Shown here: one piece after another, positions 10,242 through 19,395 of the stretch
How positions within the stretch are numbered: position 1 is the stretch's first letter
How the letters are laid out: every line of letters starts with the position of its first letter
Notes under the pieces: model-generated
What the model was told of the DNA's origin: nothing
Seen by the model: the letters and a program-made list of their open reading frames with translations, nothing else
Databases searched by the model: none
NCBI RefSeq assembly: GCF_963678635.1
Contig: NC_087066.1
Span: 43,885,624 to 43,949,623, forward strand
Direction of reading: 5' to 3'
Source of the DNA: Symsagittifera roscoffensis
Lineage: Eukaryota > Xenacoelomorpha > Acoela > Convolutidae
Length of the DNA stretch: 64,000 bases
Made by a program: the position numbers and the translations under genes

Positions 10242-12053
10242 TCAGAATCTGCAGGTGGTTCTGAAAAGATCCAATTCACGACTCATCTTCACGTTGCTCA
10301 GCTGCTCAGGAGTCGGCACGGCCGTCTCCTGTTCACTTGTGTCCGCGTTAGCCTCCAACCATCTCACTGCCAGCATGGCACTAACCACCACGATTGACAC
10401 CTGTTGATTCTGATCGGGCAATCCCGTAGAGTACAACTCTTCCACGTCCCATACCAGCATCAGATTCCCGCGTTTGGGGTACCACAACGTCTGCGCCAAG
10501 CAGTGGCAAGGATACTCCCCATGGGTTCTCACTATGTTCCTTCGGGTACGATACCCCGAGGCTCCCAGCAACGGTTCCACCTCCATCAGAATTCTGTGTA
10601 AATCGTCTTTCTCCTCTATGGTGGGGAATTCAGTGGGTAACGCTCCACTCGCTTTCTGCTTCTGGAACTCACTCACATTACCTTCGTTCAATCTCAGGAA
10701 CTCTTCACCCACTACATCTTGCAACTCGCCTTCAGATCTCTTCGGGACTGCCCGAAAGATCTTCGCCAACAAATCATATGACCTCTCCGACATTCTGGCC
10801 AACCTCACGCACTTTGGCACAGAGAAAAGTTGGTCAATCAACACCTGCTGCGTCCTCGCATCCATCAACACCATGTGCGTAGGATACCTACTATTGCAAT
10901 ATGGCGCGGAGCTTGAACCCACCAGATATTTTGAACCAGTAGGTTTATGATATGCTTCACTATCCTTCAGATTCATTTCGTTTTCCAGAGCCTCTCGCCA
11001 GCCTCCGATCTTCTGCTCTGTCTGCAATGCTCCAGGGAATACTTCCACGCTGAGGGACGTCACCAGCTCATGGAAACGCTCCAGGCGCTCAAGCGATTCT
11101 ATCGAACTCGTCATGCTACAAAATCCTAAGGCTGTGGTCAAGTTTACATCCGTCACCCCATGACAGTCCGCGACCAACTCCATGCCACTCTTATCCGACA
11201 TGCTCAATCTTCCGTGCAATCGTGCCAGTTGTCGATGCTGCTCGCTCAGCGTAATCAGGCAGTGCCCCAAGTTGCAAACATGTCCTTCCATCCCACTATG
11301 TTGAGCCAAGCATGTGCCTTGCTTCAACCAATTGCTCAATGGACTTTCCTCGGATAGCTCCGTGGATGGGTTGCTCTTCCGCTTCGTCAACCTCATGGCC
11401 AGCAGATGGTGTATCATGGCCAGATCATGTAAACTTGCGTCATCATCCAGGTCTAACGTGATATCCGCCGTCATGTCCCAGATTAAACCGGCGTTAGGAT
11501 GAGGACACCAAGAAGGCTTCATGAGTTCCCACATCGTTACTAGACTTGTTTTCAAGGGACCGTCCCAAGAACCGCAATCAAAACTCACTTGCCCCTTTAG
11601 CTCGGGAGCCGAGGGTTCGACCACTCGTTCTTCTAAGATAATTCCCAGCTTGGGTTGTTCCACCATCATCATTCCAGTTTCTTTAATCCGTTCAACCCAG
11701 AAATTGAGTACTATGACTTGCTCATAGTCGAAGTACGCTTCCCTGGCTTCTTCATTCACGAAGGGATTATACGCCATCCCCGGTACGCCAGACACATATT
11801 GGAACGACTTCAGTTTCCCTAGTGTTGCAAAGTCTTTTTGCCCCCTGACTGCTTCAATCAACTCCCGGTTCACTTTCAATTCTTTGTTGGAATATCTTCT
11901 CACTTCTTCCAACTTGCGATAGCTCTCCATGTCATTCGACTCCCTATTTGGTACAGTCAACGGCATATCCTGATATAGTTCCAGGAGTGCCCTAAGGAAG
12001 TTTCTTTCGCAATCAACTCCCTTCTGCCGAATGATCTTTACGCATTCTCCCAA
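10242..12053 (-). pseudogene. Element 1 ORF2 Cys/His-rich region, unit 2
   Basis: A 603-residue copy of the unrecognised ORF2 region, identical at protein level to 3946-5757 and truncated upstream by the same 52-bp deletion. It has the PSWCPHP and CHCLAQT blocks conserved with element 2. Confidence 0.75.
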
Positions 12054-12364
12054 AACAGGAGTGGGGATGCTATCGCAGAATCGTCTTTTGAAATCAACAC
12101 TCGCAGAGCTTCCATCAACTCCAGCTCCTGTTCCTGTGATTTCGAATCGTTGCTGGCTTCATATTCCGCCTTCTTGATGCCCATCAAGCACCAAGCCAAC
12201 CGTACTTGCAGGTCAGTTCTCGTGCACGGATGAGCCAGGTACGCTGTCACCGTCGCAGGTGCATGCATCGTCTCGTCGAAGTATCTCTGGAGGGCCGCCC
12301 TCCAGGAAATTTCTAGTAGTTTTTCCAATCCGATTTCGTTCGCTTCAGAGGACATTACACACAT
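12038..12364 (-). pseudogene. Element 1 ORF2 fragment joined to LINE-A, unit 2
   Basis: Copy of the 108-residue junction frame at 5742-6068. Its first codons come from LINE-A DNA and its C-terminal residues are out of frame after the deletion. Confidence 0.7.
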
Positions 12365-12421
12365 ATAATTCGCAAAGATAGAAAAAATTCCACTTTAGAA
12401 ACCAATCACGGAGGCGTACTC

Positions 12422-12793
12422 ATGGCGATAAAAGAAAATGTGCATTACGAAGAAATTGATGCTCAAATAGCAAATGAAGAATGCATAGTGGCCAAACTAA
12501 CAGGTGAAACTGGGCATCATCAAATTCTCTGCTGTGTTTATAATCCCCCGAAAAACAGTAAATACCAATGGAAACAACAAAACTTCATCAGTTTGTTCGA
12601 AAACTTAACAAAATTACAAATACAACACAACTGTAACGCAGTGTCGATTACGGGAGATATAAATTTTGAATACACTCATTGGAAAATGATGCACTCAAAG
12701 GACGAATATGAAAATGCAGTGTTAAAAAAGCTCATTGAACTTGACTATGAACAATTATTCGACTCCAAAAAAAGCAGCTTGATGTTTTATTAA
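12422..12793 (+). pseudogene. LINE-A endonuclease domain (partial), unit 3
   Basis: Third copy of the 123-residue C-terminal endonuclease fragment with YNPP and GDINF motifs, broken by the same A-run frameshift. The N-terminal half is absent at the unit boundary. Confidence 0.8.
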
Positions 12794-13244
12794 CAAACAA
12801 CCCTGGAGTGATACTCAACTGGCACACGGACCATTCAGCAACAAACGCATACAGCATTGACAAATATTCATGCTCAGATCATTATGCTTACTCTGCAACA
12901 ATTAACATGGAAGCCAGTATCAAAGAAATAAACAAAGGTGAAATCTGGCGTTTAACAGAGCCGATTGGACGATAATAAATCAAGAAATAAAAGACAAACC
13001 GTATTGTTACAGTAATGTAAATGAGCTCCTGCGTCAGTGGTATGCATGGTTATGGGACAAAATAAAGAACAATGTACCCAAGGTTACATCACACAAATCA
13101 ACTCTCTCCCGTGGGTGACGCCAAGTACGTCTCACATGCTAAAAAGAGTACAAACCTTAAAACGGCGTATTGATCGGCAAAACAAACCTAATTTAAGCCT
13201 TATCCTAAAACACAAAAAACTGGAAAAAAAATCTTCCAATAGCA

Positions 13245-14408
13245 TTGACTGAAGATCAAGCAATTTACGAAGGAACAGTAACAAGCAGTAGACGATTCAG
13301 TGACCTACAAAAATACTTGAACAAAATAAATAGTTCCAGGCAATATCCCCAAAAAATGTTTTACAAGGAAAAATCCACAAGAGATGACACCCAGAAAGCT
13401 ACATTTTTTAATGAATTTTTCATCAGTGTATATCGAAAGGAATCAAATCTTAACCCTCTCGCACGAAATACAAACTGTTCTCCTACAGAAGAAATCTGTA
13501 CACAAATACACATTGAAGAAACCAAAATCGAATACATTCTCAAAAATCTTTTAACAAATAAAGCGTCAGGTTTTGATGGTATAGGTATTATAATCCTAAA
13601 AAACCTTTCTGAAATTCTGTCAAAATCACTCTATCTTCTCTTCCGCACATTCATTAACAAGCGGCTCTTCCCGACCTACTGGAAAACAAGTCAAGTGGCC
13701 CCAATTTTTAAAGAAAAGAACAAGGCGTCAGTTGAGTGCTACCGCCCAATTAGCCTTTTATGCTCCGCCTCGAAGGTCTTCGAAAAAATTATCTTTGATA
13801 ATATATACCCCAAAGTTCAACCTTTCTTGGAAAACGCACAATACGGCATCCGGCAAAAAAAATCAGCAGTACTACAAATGGTACAATTTTTGAGCAAAGT
13901 ATATGAACTCTACGATGACAAAAATGTTCAAACACTATCGGTCCTTTATCTAGATTTTTCTAAAGCCTTTGATATAGTACCTCATAGTATCCTAATCGCT
14001 AAACTACGGAACATAGGTCTGGGCATTCAAATACAAAACATAATACAAGACTATCTAACAGATAGAATGCAATTTGTGAAAATCAATAAAAGTTCATCAA
14101 CTCTGAAAGAAGTAACTAGCGGTGTACCACAGGGCTCAATTCTTGGCCCTCTATTTTTTATCATATTCATTAACGACTTTCCCAAATGCATTGAGAATTC
14201 GGATTGTTTTGGCTATTGTGACGATATGAAGATCTTCTCTACTGAAGAAATTCATCTGCAAAAAGACACGGCAAATGTTGAAAAATGGTGCAAAGAAAAT
14301 AAAAGGCCGCTGATTGAAGATAAATGTAATTTGTTAAACCTCAAAGGGAAAATGGAAGTTACACTATTTAATACAAACGTTGATACCGCAAAGACCCAAA
14401 AAGACTAA
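13245..14408 (+). CDS. LINE-A reverse transcriptase (387 aa), unit 3
   Basis: Same polymerase as in units 1 and 2, with private changes (for example ILKNLSEILSKS). Motif A aspartate, GVPQGSILGP and YCDD are intact. A TTA to TAA change stops it after TQKD, 38 bp short of the LTR. The units 1 and 2 copies lack this stop, so it arose after the duplication or was not copied. Confidence 0.88.
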   Translation: MTEDQAIYEGTVTSSRRFSDLQKYLNKINSSRQYPQKMFYKEKSTRDDTQKATFFNEFFISVYRKESNLNPLARNTNCSPTEEICTQIHIEETKIEYILKNLLTNKASGFDGIGIIILKNLSEILSKSLYLLFRTFINKRLFPTYWKTSQVAPIFKEKNKASVECYRPISLLCSASKVFEKIIFDNIYPKVQPFLENAQYGIRQKKSAVLQMVQFLSKVYELYDDKNVQTLSVLYLDFSKAFDIVPHSILIAKLRNIGLGIQIQNIIQDYLTDRMQFVKINKSSSTLKEVTSGVPQGSILGPLFFIIFINDFPKCIENSDCFGYCDDMKIFSTEEIHLQKDTANVEKWCKENKRPLIEDKCNLLNLKGKMEVTLFNTNVDTAKTQKD

Positions 14409-14445
14409 GGTATTTCAATGTGTGACAACATTTCGTGGTCAGTAA

Positions 14446-15329
14446 TGTAACATTCGCCCAAATACTACACAGCGACGAAGCGTAGAAAAAGTACCTTTTA
14501 ACGACTGGCAGGCGTCAGTTACCTTAATTCTACTCGTTTTTCACCGTCTCGACCTTGCCAGTTGATTTTCTGGTCTGTTTAGGGCTAAGTAAAAAGTTAC
14601 TATTTTTAGGCCATCAGTCAAACGACTTTTGATCAGCTTTCGTTTACATGCGAACACAACCACATAGCTGAGTCTCGGATCCTCAGACTACGTGATTGCC
14701 ATTAAAAACACGGCTCGAACAACCTATTTTAATATGTTTTTGTGTGACAGCTCTATATTAAATCCATTGGAGATGGATTGACCCTTTCTCTTTCTAGCTA
14801 CTCATATTCTAAAATATCAAATAATACCGGTGTTAATTCAGACTTCTACGACATCCAAGTAGATACAAAGTCAGTTATAAATAGTCCCTTCACATAAAAC
14901 AGTCTCTGGGGGACCAAGCCTCCGCTTCCGTAATCTTCCTGAGATAACGTCCTGATCTCTTCCAATTTGTGGCACGGGAGGGTTCCGTGGAATATTCCTT
15001 CCCCACTGAAGCTTCCTTCTCCACCAATTTCCACTGCTAAGAGTCTTATCGTGTGTTGTTGCCACGATAAGAGGCTTCGTGTTTCTCGTCTCTTGTGCGA
15101 CCGTTTTCCACAATATTTGTCGTTGTTCTGTTTTTTTCGTCCTTTTCCGTCAAAATGGTCGTCTTTTTGTATTTCTGAGAAATATTCACTCTTCGATCGA
15201 AATTTTTAAAATAAAAATTCTAGAATATTCCTACCTTCCTTCGCAATACTTTTTCGTTAATAAGGCCTTTATTCGTTTTCTTTCGTGTCGCCGGAAGGTT
15301 GCGCTGTGCCAATCTGGCAGAATGGCACA
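14446..15329 (-). repeat. Element 1 3' LTR (884 bp)
   Basis: TGTAACATTCG to TGGCACA, with target triplet TAA at 14443-14445. It lies at the 3' end of the minus-strand element. A TATTTATA box on the minus strand sits at 14876-14883, about 450 bp into the LTR. Confidence 0.95.
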
Positions 15330-15341
15330 TACTCCCCGGAC
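15330..15341 (-). promoter_or_regulatory. Element 1 3' polypurine tract
   Basis: On the minus strand GTCCGGGGAGTA abuts the 3' LTR, the place where the plus-strand primer of reverse transcription is cut. The same 12 bases sit beside the 3' LTR of element 2, although the LTRs themselves differ. Confidence 0.75.
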
Positions 15342-16063
15342 ATGTCACCATCAATGTCCCTATTGATCGCATAACACCGGGTTATCGTGAAGTAGTGTTC
15401 CAGTTCTCTGTAATCAATCTTACAAATCGCATAAGAAAATGAAATTTATCTACTCCACCTCAACTCACTACGTGTTCACAAATGGCATCGTACTACATCT
15501 CACTGCCTTTCAACATTTTCACTAAATTTGCACCATGAGGAGTGTCCTAGATAAAATTTCTTTTCTGACTACTTACGTCATCTTGCCATAAAACTTCTTT
15601 TCGCTCTTCGTGATTAAAAATCTGAGACGTGGCACGGCCACGCACCCGTTAAAATTAACTTATGCGGTCCTTTCAATATTAAAATTAAGAAACTCTGTGG
15701 CTAGGAAAGTAGAGTAAACTTCTCGAGCGAGTTTACTCAAACTTACCATGTCGCCACACAGTGAAATTGTGTCTTACACAGGTTAAAAATTTCAGTCGTG
15801 TTTAAATAGGTAAATATACTCACCTATGTTCTATATATATACATAAGTAGTATAACTAAAATTCTCTTTCAACAATTTTAACAATTGTAACAACTTTCAA
15901 AGTCTGGTTTGACCAACTTAAATCAAAACAAAAAGTTTAACAAGTTCAATAATCAAAACTTGGTTAATTGGTTCAAGTTTTAACACACAAAGACAATCAA
16001 GTTTTCTCTCCTTCTCTTCTTTTCTTTGCTCACGTCTTCACTTGTTCTCTTCGTTCATCATCT
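15342..16063 (-). other. Element 1 3' untranslated region
   Basis: AT-rich non-coding sequence containing the nested hairpin at 15693-15761 (inner arms 15712-15720 and 15730-15738). I see no gene or further motif. Confidence 0.7.
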
Positions 16064-16548
16064 TCATTCCATCGCTTCTCCATCCTGATCTTCAGCTTCG
16101 CTGTCTTCTAGGACTTTCTCCAGCATGTCCATGGAGTTGCGGGCCGTGCCCCAACTCTCCTGTTCCAACAGCCTCGGTTTGCAACAAGGTAGCAAGTCCA
16201 CATTCACCTTTTGCTCCTGGTTCCTGCAAAAGCTGTTGTGAAGACATAGGCTCACATTTCTTTCTAGGTCAGCTCTTAAGACCTCTTTCTTCTCATCTTC
16301 AGTTACACAAGGCGCTCCAGCTACTCGCTTCACCGCCGTGGTGACCGCGTTTCTGTGCGTCAGGAATGCTCTCTTATAGGCTCCCGGTCCTATATCTAGC
16401 TGGAAAGATTGATAGGCTTCCGTGTTCCTCGACATGTGACGGTTCGCGCGTTCATACATCCATGATATCATCACTGCACGGAACCAAGGCATCAATCTTT
16501 GCCTTGACCATATTCTTTCAATGGCTTTGGGTATTCTCAGAATCTGCA
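16064..16548 (-). pseudogene. Element 1 ORF2 segment E (C-terminus)
   Basis: Last part of the ORF2 polyprotein, with 143 residues open from the first usable codon at 16495. The true frame reaches back to about 16548 (segment IPKAIERIWSRQR), where a frameshift separates it from segment D. Element 2 has the matching sequence at 40666-41115. It ends in an acidic stretch (ED-rich, last 15 residues). No known domain is recognised, and the function is unknown. Confidence 0.65.
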
Positions 16549-19314
16549 GGTGGTTCTGAAAAGATCCAATTCACGACTCATCTTCACGTTGCTCAGCTGC
16601 TCAGGAGTCGGCACGGCCGTCTCCTGTTCACTTGTGTCCGCGTTAGCCTCCAACCATCTCACTGCCAGCATGGCACTAACCACCACGATTGACACCTGTT
16701 GATTCTGATCGGGCAATCCCGTAGAGTACAACTCTTCCACGTCCCATACCAGCATCAGATTCCCGCGTTTGGGGTACCACAACGTCTGCGCCAAGCAGTG
16801 GCAAGGATACTCCCCATGGGTTCTCACTATGTTCCTTCGGGTACGATACCCCGAGGCTCCCAGCAACGGTTCCACCTCCATCAGAATTCTGTGTAAATCG
16901 TCTTTCTCCTCTATGGTGGGGAATTCAGTGGGTAACGCTCCACTCGCTTTCTGCTTCTGGAACTCACTCACATTACCTTCGTTCAATCTCAGGAACTCTT
17001 CACCCACTACATCTTGCAACTCGCCTTCAGATCTCTTCGGGACTGCCCGAAAGATCTTCGCCAACAAATCATATGACCTCTCCGACATTCTGGCCAACCT
17101 CACGCACTTTGGCACAGAGAAAAGTTGGTCAATCAACACCTGCTGCGTCCTCGCATCCATCAGCACCATGTGCGTAGGATACCTACTATTGCAATATGGC
17201 GCGGAGCTTGAACCCACCAGATATTTTGAACCAGTAGGTTTATGATATGCTTCACTATCCTTCAGATTCATTTCGTTTTCCAGAGCCTCTCGCCAGCCTC
17301 CGATCTTCTGCTCTGTCTGCAATGCTCCAGGGAATACTTCCACGCTGAGGGACGTCACCAGCTCATGGAAACGCTCCAGGCGCTCAAGCGATTCTATCGA
17401 ACTCGTCATGCTACAAAATCCTAAGGCTGTGGTCAAGTTTACATCCGTCACCCCATGACAGTCCGCGACCAACTCCATGCCACTCTTATCCAACATGCTC
17501 AATCTTCCGTGCAATCGTGCCAGTTGTCGATGCTGCTCGCTCAGCGTAATCAGGCAGTGCCCCAAGTTGCAAACATGTCCTTCCATCCCACTATGTTGAG
17601 CCAAGCATGTGCCTTGCTTCAACCAATTGCTCAATGGACTTTCCTCGGATAGCTCCGTGGATGGGTTGCTCTTCCGCTTCGTCAACCTCATGGCCAGCAG
17701 ATGGTGTATCATGGCCAGATCATGTAAACTTGCGTCATCATCCAGGTCTAACGTGATATCCGCCGTCATGTCCCAGATTAAACCGGCGTTAGGATGAGGA
17801 CACCAAGAAGGCTTCATGAGTTCCCACATCGTTACTAGACTTGTTTTCAAGGGACCGTCCCAAGAACCGCAATCAAAACTCACTTGCCCCTTTAGCTCGG
17901 GAGCCGAGGGTTCGACCACTCGTTCTTCTAAGATAATTCCCAGCTTGGGTTGTTCCACCATCATCATTCCAGTTTCTTTAATCCGTTCAACCCAGAAATT
18001 GAGTACTATGACTTGCTCATAGTCGAAGTACGCTTCCCTCGCTTCTTCATTCACGAAGGGATTATACGCCATCCCCGGTACGCCAGACACATATTGGAAC
18101 GACTTCAGTTTCCCTAGTGTTGCAAAGTCTTTTTGCCCCCTGACTGCTTCAATCAACTCCCGGTTCACTTTCAATTCTTTGTTGGAATATCTTCTCACTT
18201 CTTCCAACTTGCGATAGCTCTCCATGTCATTCGACTCCCTATTTGGTACAGTCAACGGCATATCCTGATATAGTTCCAGGAGTGCCCTAAGGAAGTTTCT
18301 TTCGCAATCAACTCCCTTTTGCCGAATGATCTTTACGCATTCTCCCAAAACAGGAGTGGGGATACGATCCACCACGAACCTGACAAAGCAAAGGGCATCC
18401 TTACGCTTAGCGCATGCTATCGCAGAATCGTCTTTTGAAATCAACACTCGCAGAGCTTCCATCAACTCCAGCTCCTGTTCCTGTGATTTCGAATCATTGC
18501 TGGCTTCATATTCCGCCTTCTTGATGCCCATCAAGCACCAAGCCAACCGTACTTGCAGGTCAGTTCTCGTGCACGGATGAGCCAGGTACGCTGCCACCGT
18601 CGCAGGTGCATGCATCGTCTCGTCGAAGTATCTCTGTAGGGCCGCCCTCCAGGAAATTTCTAGTAGTTTTTCCAATGCGATTTCGTTCGCTTCAGAGGAC
18701 ATTACCGTGCCGTATTCTTTCCGATTTACGTTTGAATTCTCCGTAAGCTCTTTCAGATATTCCTGCATGGCTCGCTTCTCGCTCCAAGCCATCAGGTGCC
18801 CTCTCTTGGAGTTCCTCGCCTTCAACATTTCCACATAACCCCCTGGTGGATCTCCCATGTGGACCGATTCCGGCACAGTGACTCGACTGTACTCGACCAC
18901 GTCGAGTTGTCCTTCCAGTTTCAACTTGGCCATGTTGGTTCGCGAGGGCCTGTAATCTTCAAGTCCTCCAGATCCACACTGACTGATGATCTCCATCTCT
19001 AACTTAGTGTCTGCCAGGGTTCGTGTTGTCTTCTTTGACTTCATGGCTGTCGTGGTCAGACCTGCCAAGAGCATAGGGGGTATCAGATTCTCTTTTTCTC
19101 CCCCTGTCAGTGTCGCACCATCTCCTTGCCCGCTCTCGCCTGAACGACCTGCGCTCGTCAGAGAGGCCACCACTGCGCTGGCTTTCGACATCACCACTCT
19201 CGGGTTCACGGCTCGACTTCCTGTCTTCCCTTTTAGTCGCTTCAGCCCCTTTCTGGCTCGTCTGACAGGTAATTCCTTTGTGACCTGCTGATCATCGGCA
19301 CTGTCTTCTGTAAC
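16537..19314 (-). CDS. Element 1 ORF2 segment D, unrecognised Cys/His-rich protein region
   Basis: The frame is open from 19314 to 16537 (925 codons; the first usable start codon is near 19209). The first 120 residues are basic and Ser/Gly-rich. A middle helical region (about 190-310) holds the 52 bases lost from units 1 and 2. Next come YVSGV.GMAYNPF and PSWCPHP, a Cys/His cluster (GTCLAQHSG followed by VCNLGHC), then CHCLAQT.WYP with LVWDVEEL and a helical end. These blocks recur in order in element 2 (41115-43713). Cys and His spacing suggests metal binding, but I do not recognise the family. It is in the same frame as segment C, with only stop codons between, so both were probably one protein. 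Confidence 0.75.
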   Translation of the reverse strand, partial: VTEDSADDQQVTKELPVRRARKGLKRLKGKTGSRAVNPRVVMSKASAVVASLTSAGRSGESGQGDGATLTGGEKENLIPPMLLAGLTTTAMKSKKTTRTLADTKLEMEIISQCGSGGLEDYRPSRTNMAKLKLEGQLDVVEYSRVTVPESVHMGDPPGGYVEMLKARNSKRGHLMAWSEKRAMQEYLKELTENSNVNRKEYGTVMSSEANEIALEKLLEISWRAALQRYFDETMHAPATVAAYLAHPCTRTDLQVRLAWCLMGIKKAEYEASNDSKSQEQELELMEALRVLISKDDSAIACAKRKDALCFVRFVVDRIPTPVLGECVKIIRQKGVDCERNFLRALLELYQDMPLTVPNRESNDMESYRKLEEVRRYSNKELKVNRELIEAVRGQKDFATLGKLKSFQYVSGVPGMAYNPFVNEEAREAYFDYEQVIVLNFWVERIKETGMMMVEQPKLGIILEERVVEPSAPELKGQVSFDCGSWDGPLKTSLVTMWELMKPSWCPHPNAGLIWDMTADITLDLDDDASLHDLAMIHHLLAMRLTKRKSNPSTELSEESPLSNWLKQGTCLAQHSGMEGHVCNLGHCLITLSEQHRQLARLHGRLSMLDKSGMELVADCHGVTDVNLTTALGFCSMTSSIESLERLERFHELVTSLSVEVFPGALQTEQKIGGWREALENEMNLKDSEAYHKPTGSKYLVGSSSAPYCNSRYPTHMVLMDARTQQVLIDQLFSVPKCVRLARMSERSYDLLAKIFRAVPKRSEGELQDVVGEEFLRLNEGNVSEFQKQKASGALPTEFPTIEEKDDLHRILMEVEPLLGASGYRTRRNIVRTHGEYPCHCLAQTLWYPKRGNLMLVWDVEELYSTGLPDQNQQVSIVVVSAMLAVRWLEANADTSEQETAVPTPEQLSNVKMSRELDLFRTTCRF

Positions 19315-19395
19315 TTACTCGGTCAGAACATCCGACTCCATGGAGTTCACTATTTTCTCCAGGACCTCACGCATGATGGATTGGTTCAATCCCAC

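Larger units (their letters stand above)
6061..12356. repeat. Tandem 6.3-kb unit 2 (complete, 6,296 bp)
   Basis: A complete unit: LINE-A (6061-8149), element 1 LTR (8150-9034) and element 1 3' region (9035-12356). Both ends are identical junctions where element 1 ORF2 sequence (GACATTAC) meets LINE-A. It shares the 52-bp deletion (12068/12069) with unit 1, so units 1 and 2 descend from one deleted copy. Confidence 0.94.
12357..14445 (+). mobile_element. LINE-A 5' segment, unit 3 (recipient of element 1)
   Basis: Same content as the unit 2 LINE-A segment. Joining its end (14445, with TAA) to 38838 restores an uninterrupted reading through SWSVNAENRISKA, which matches the usual post-polymerase region of CR1-type LINEs. 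This fixes it as the left half of the LINE that element 1 entered. Confidence 0.9.
12357..18705. repeat. Tandem unit 3, the part lying in full-length element 1
   Basis: This is the homologous segment within the intact locus: LINE-A 12357-14445, LTR 14446-15329 and element 1 3' region to 18705. It keeps the 52 bp missing from units 1 and 2 and continues past 18705 into the rest of ORF2. It is therefore the closest to the source copy. It has private substitutions, including a stop at 14406-14408 in the LINE. Confidence 0.9.
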
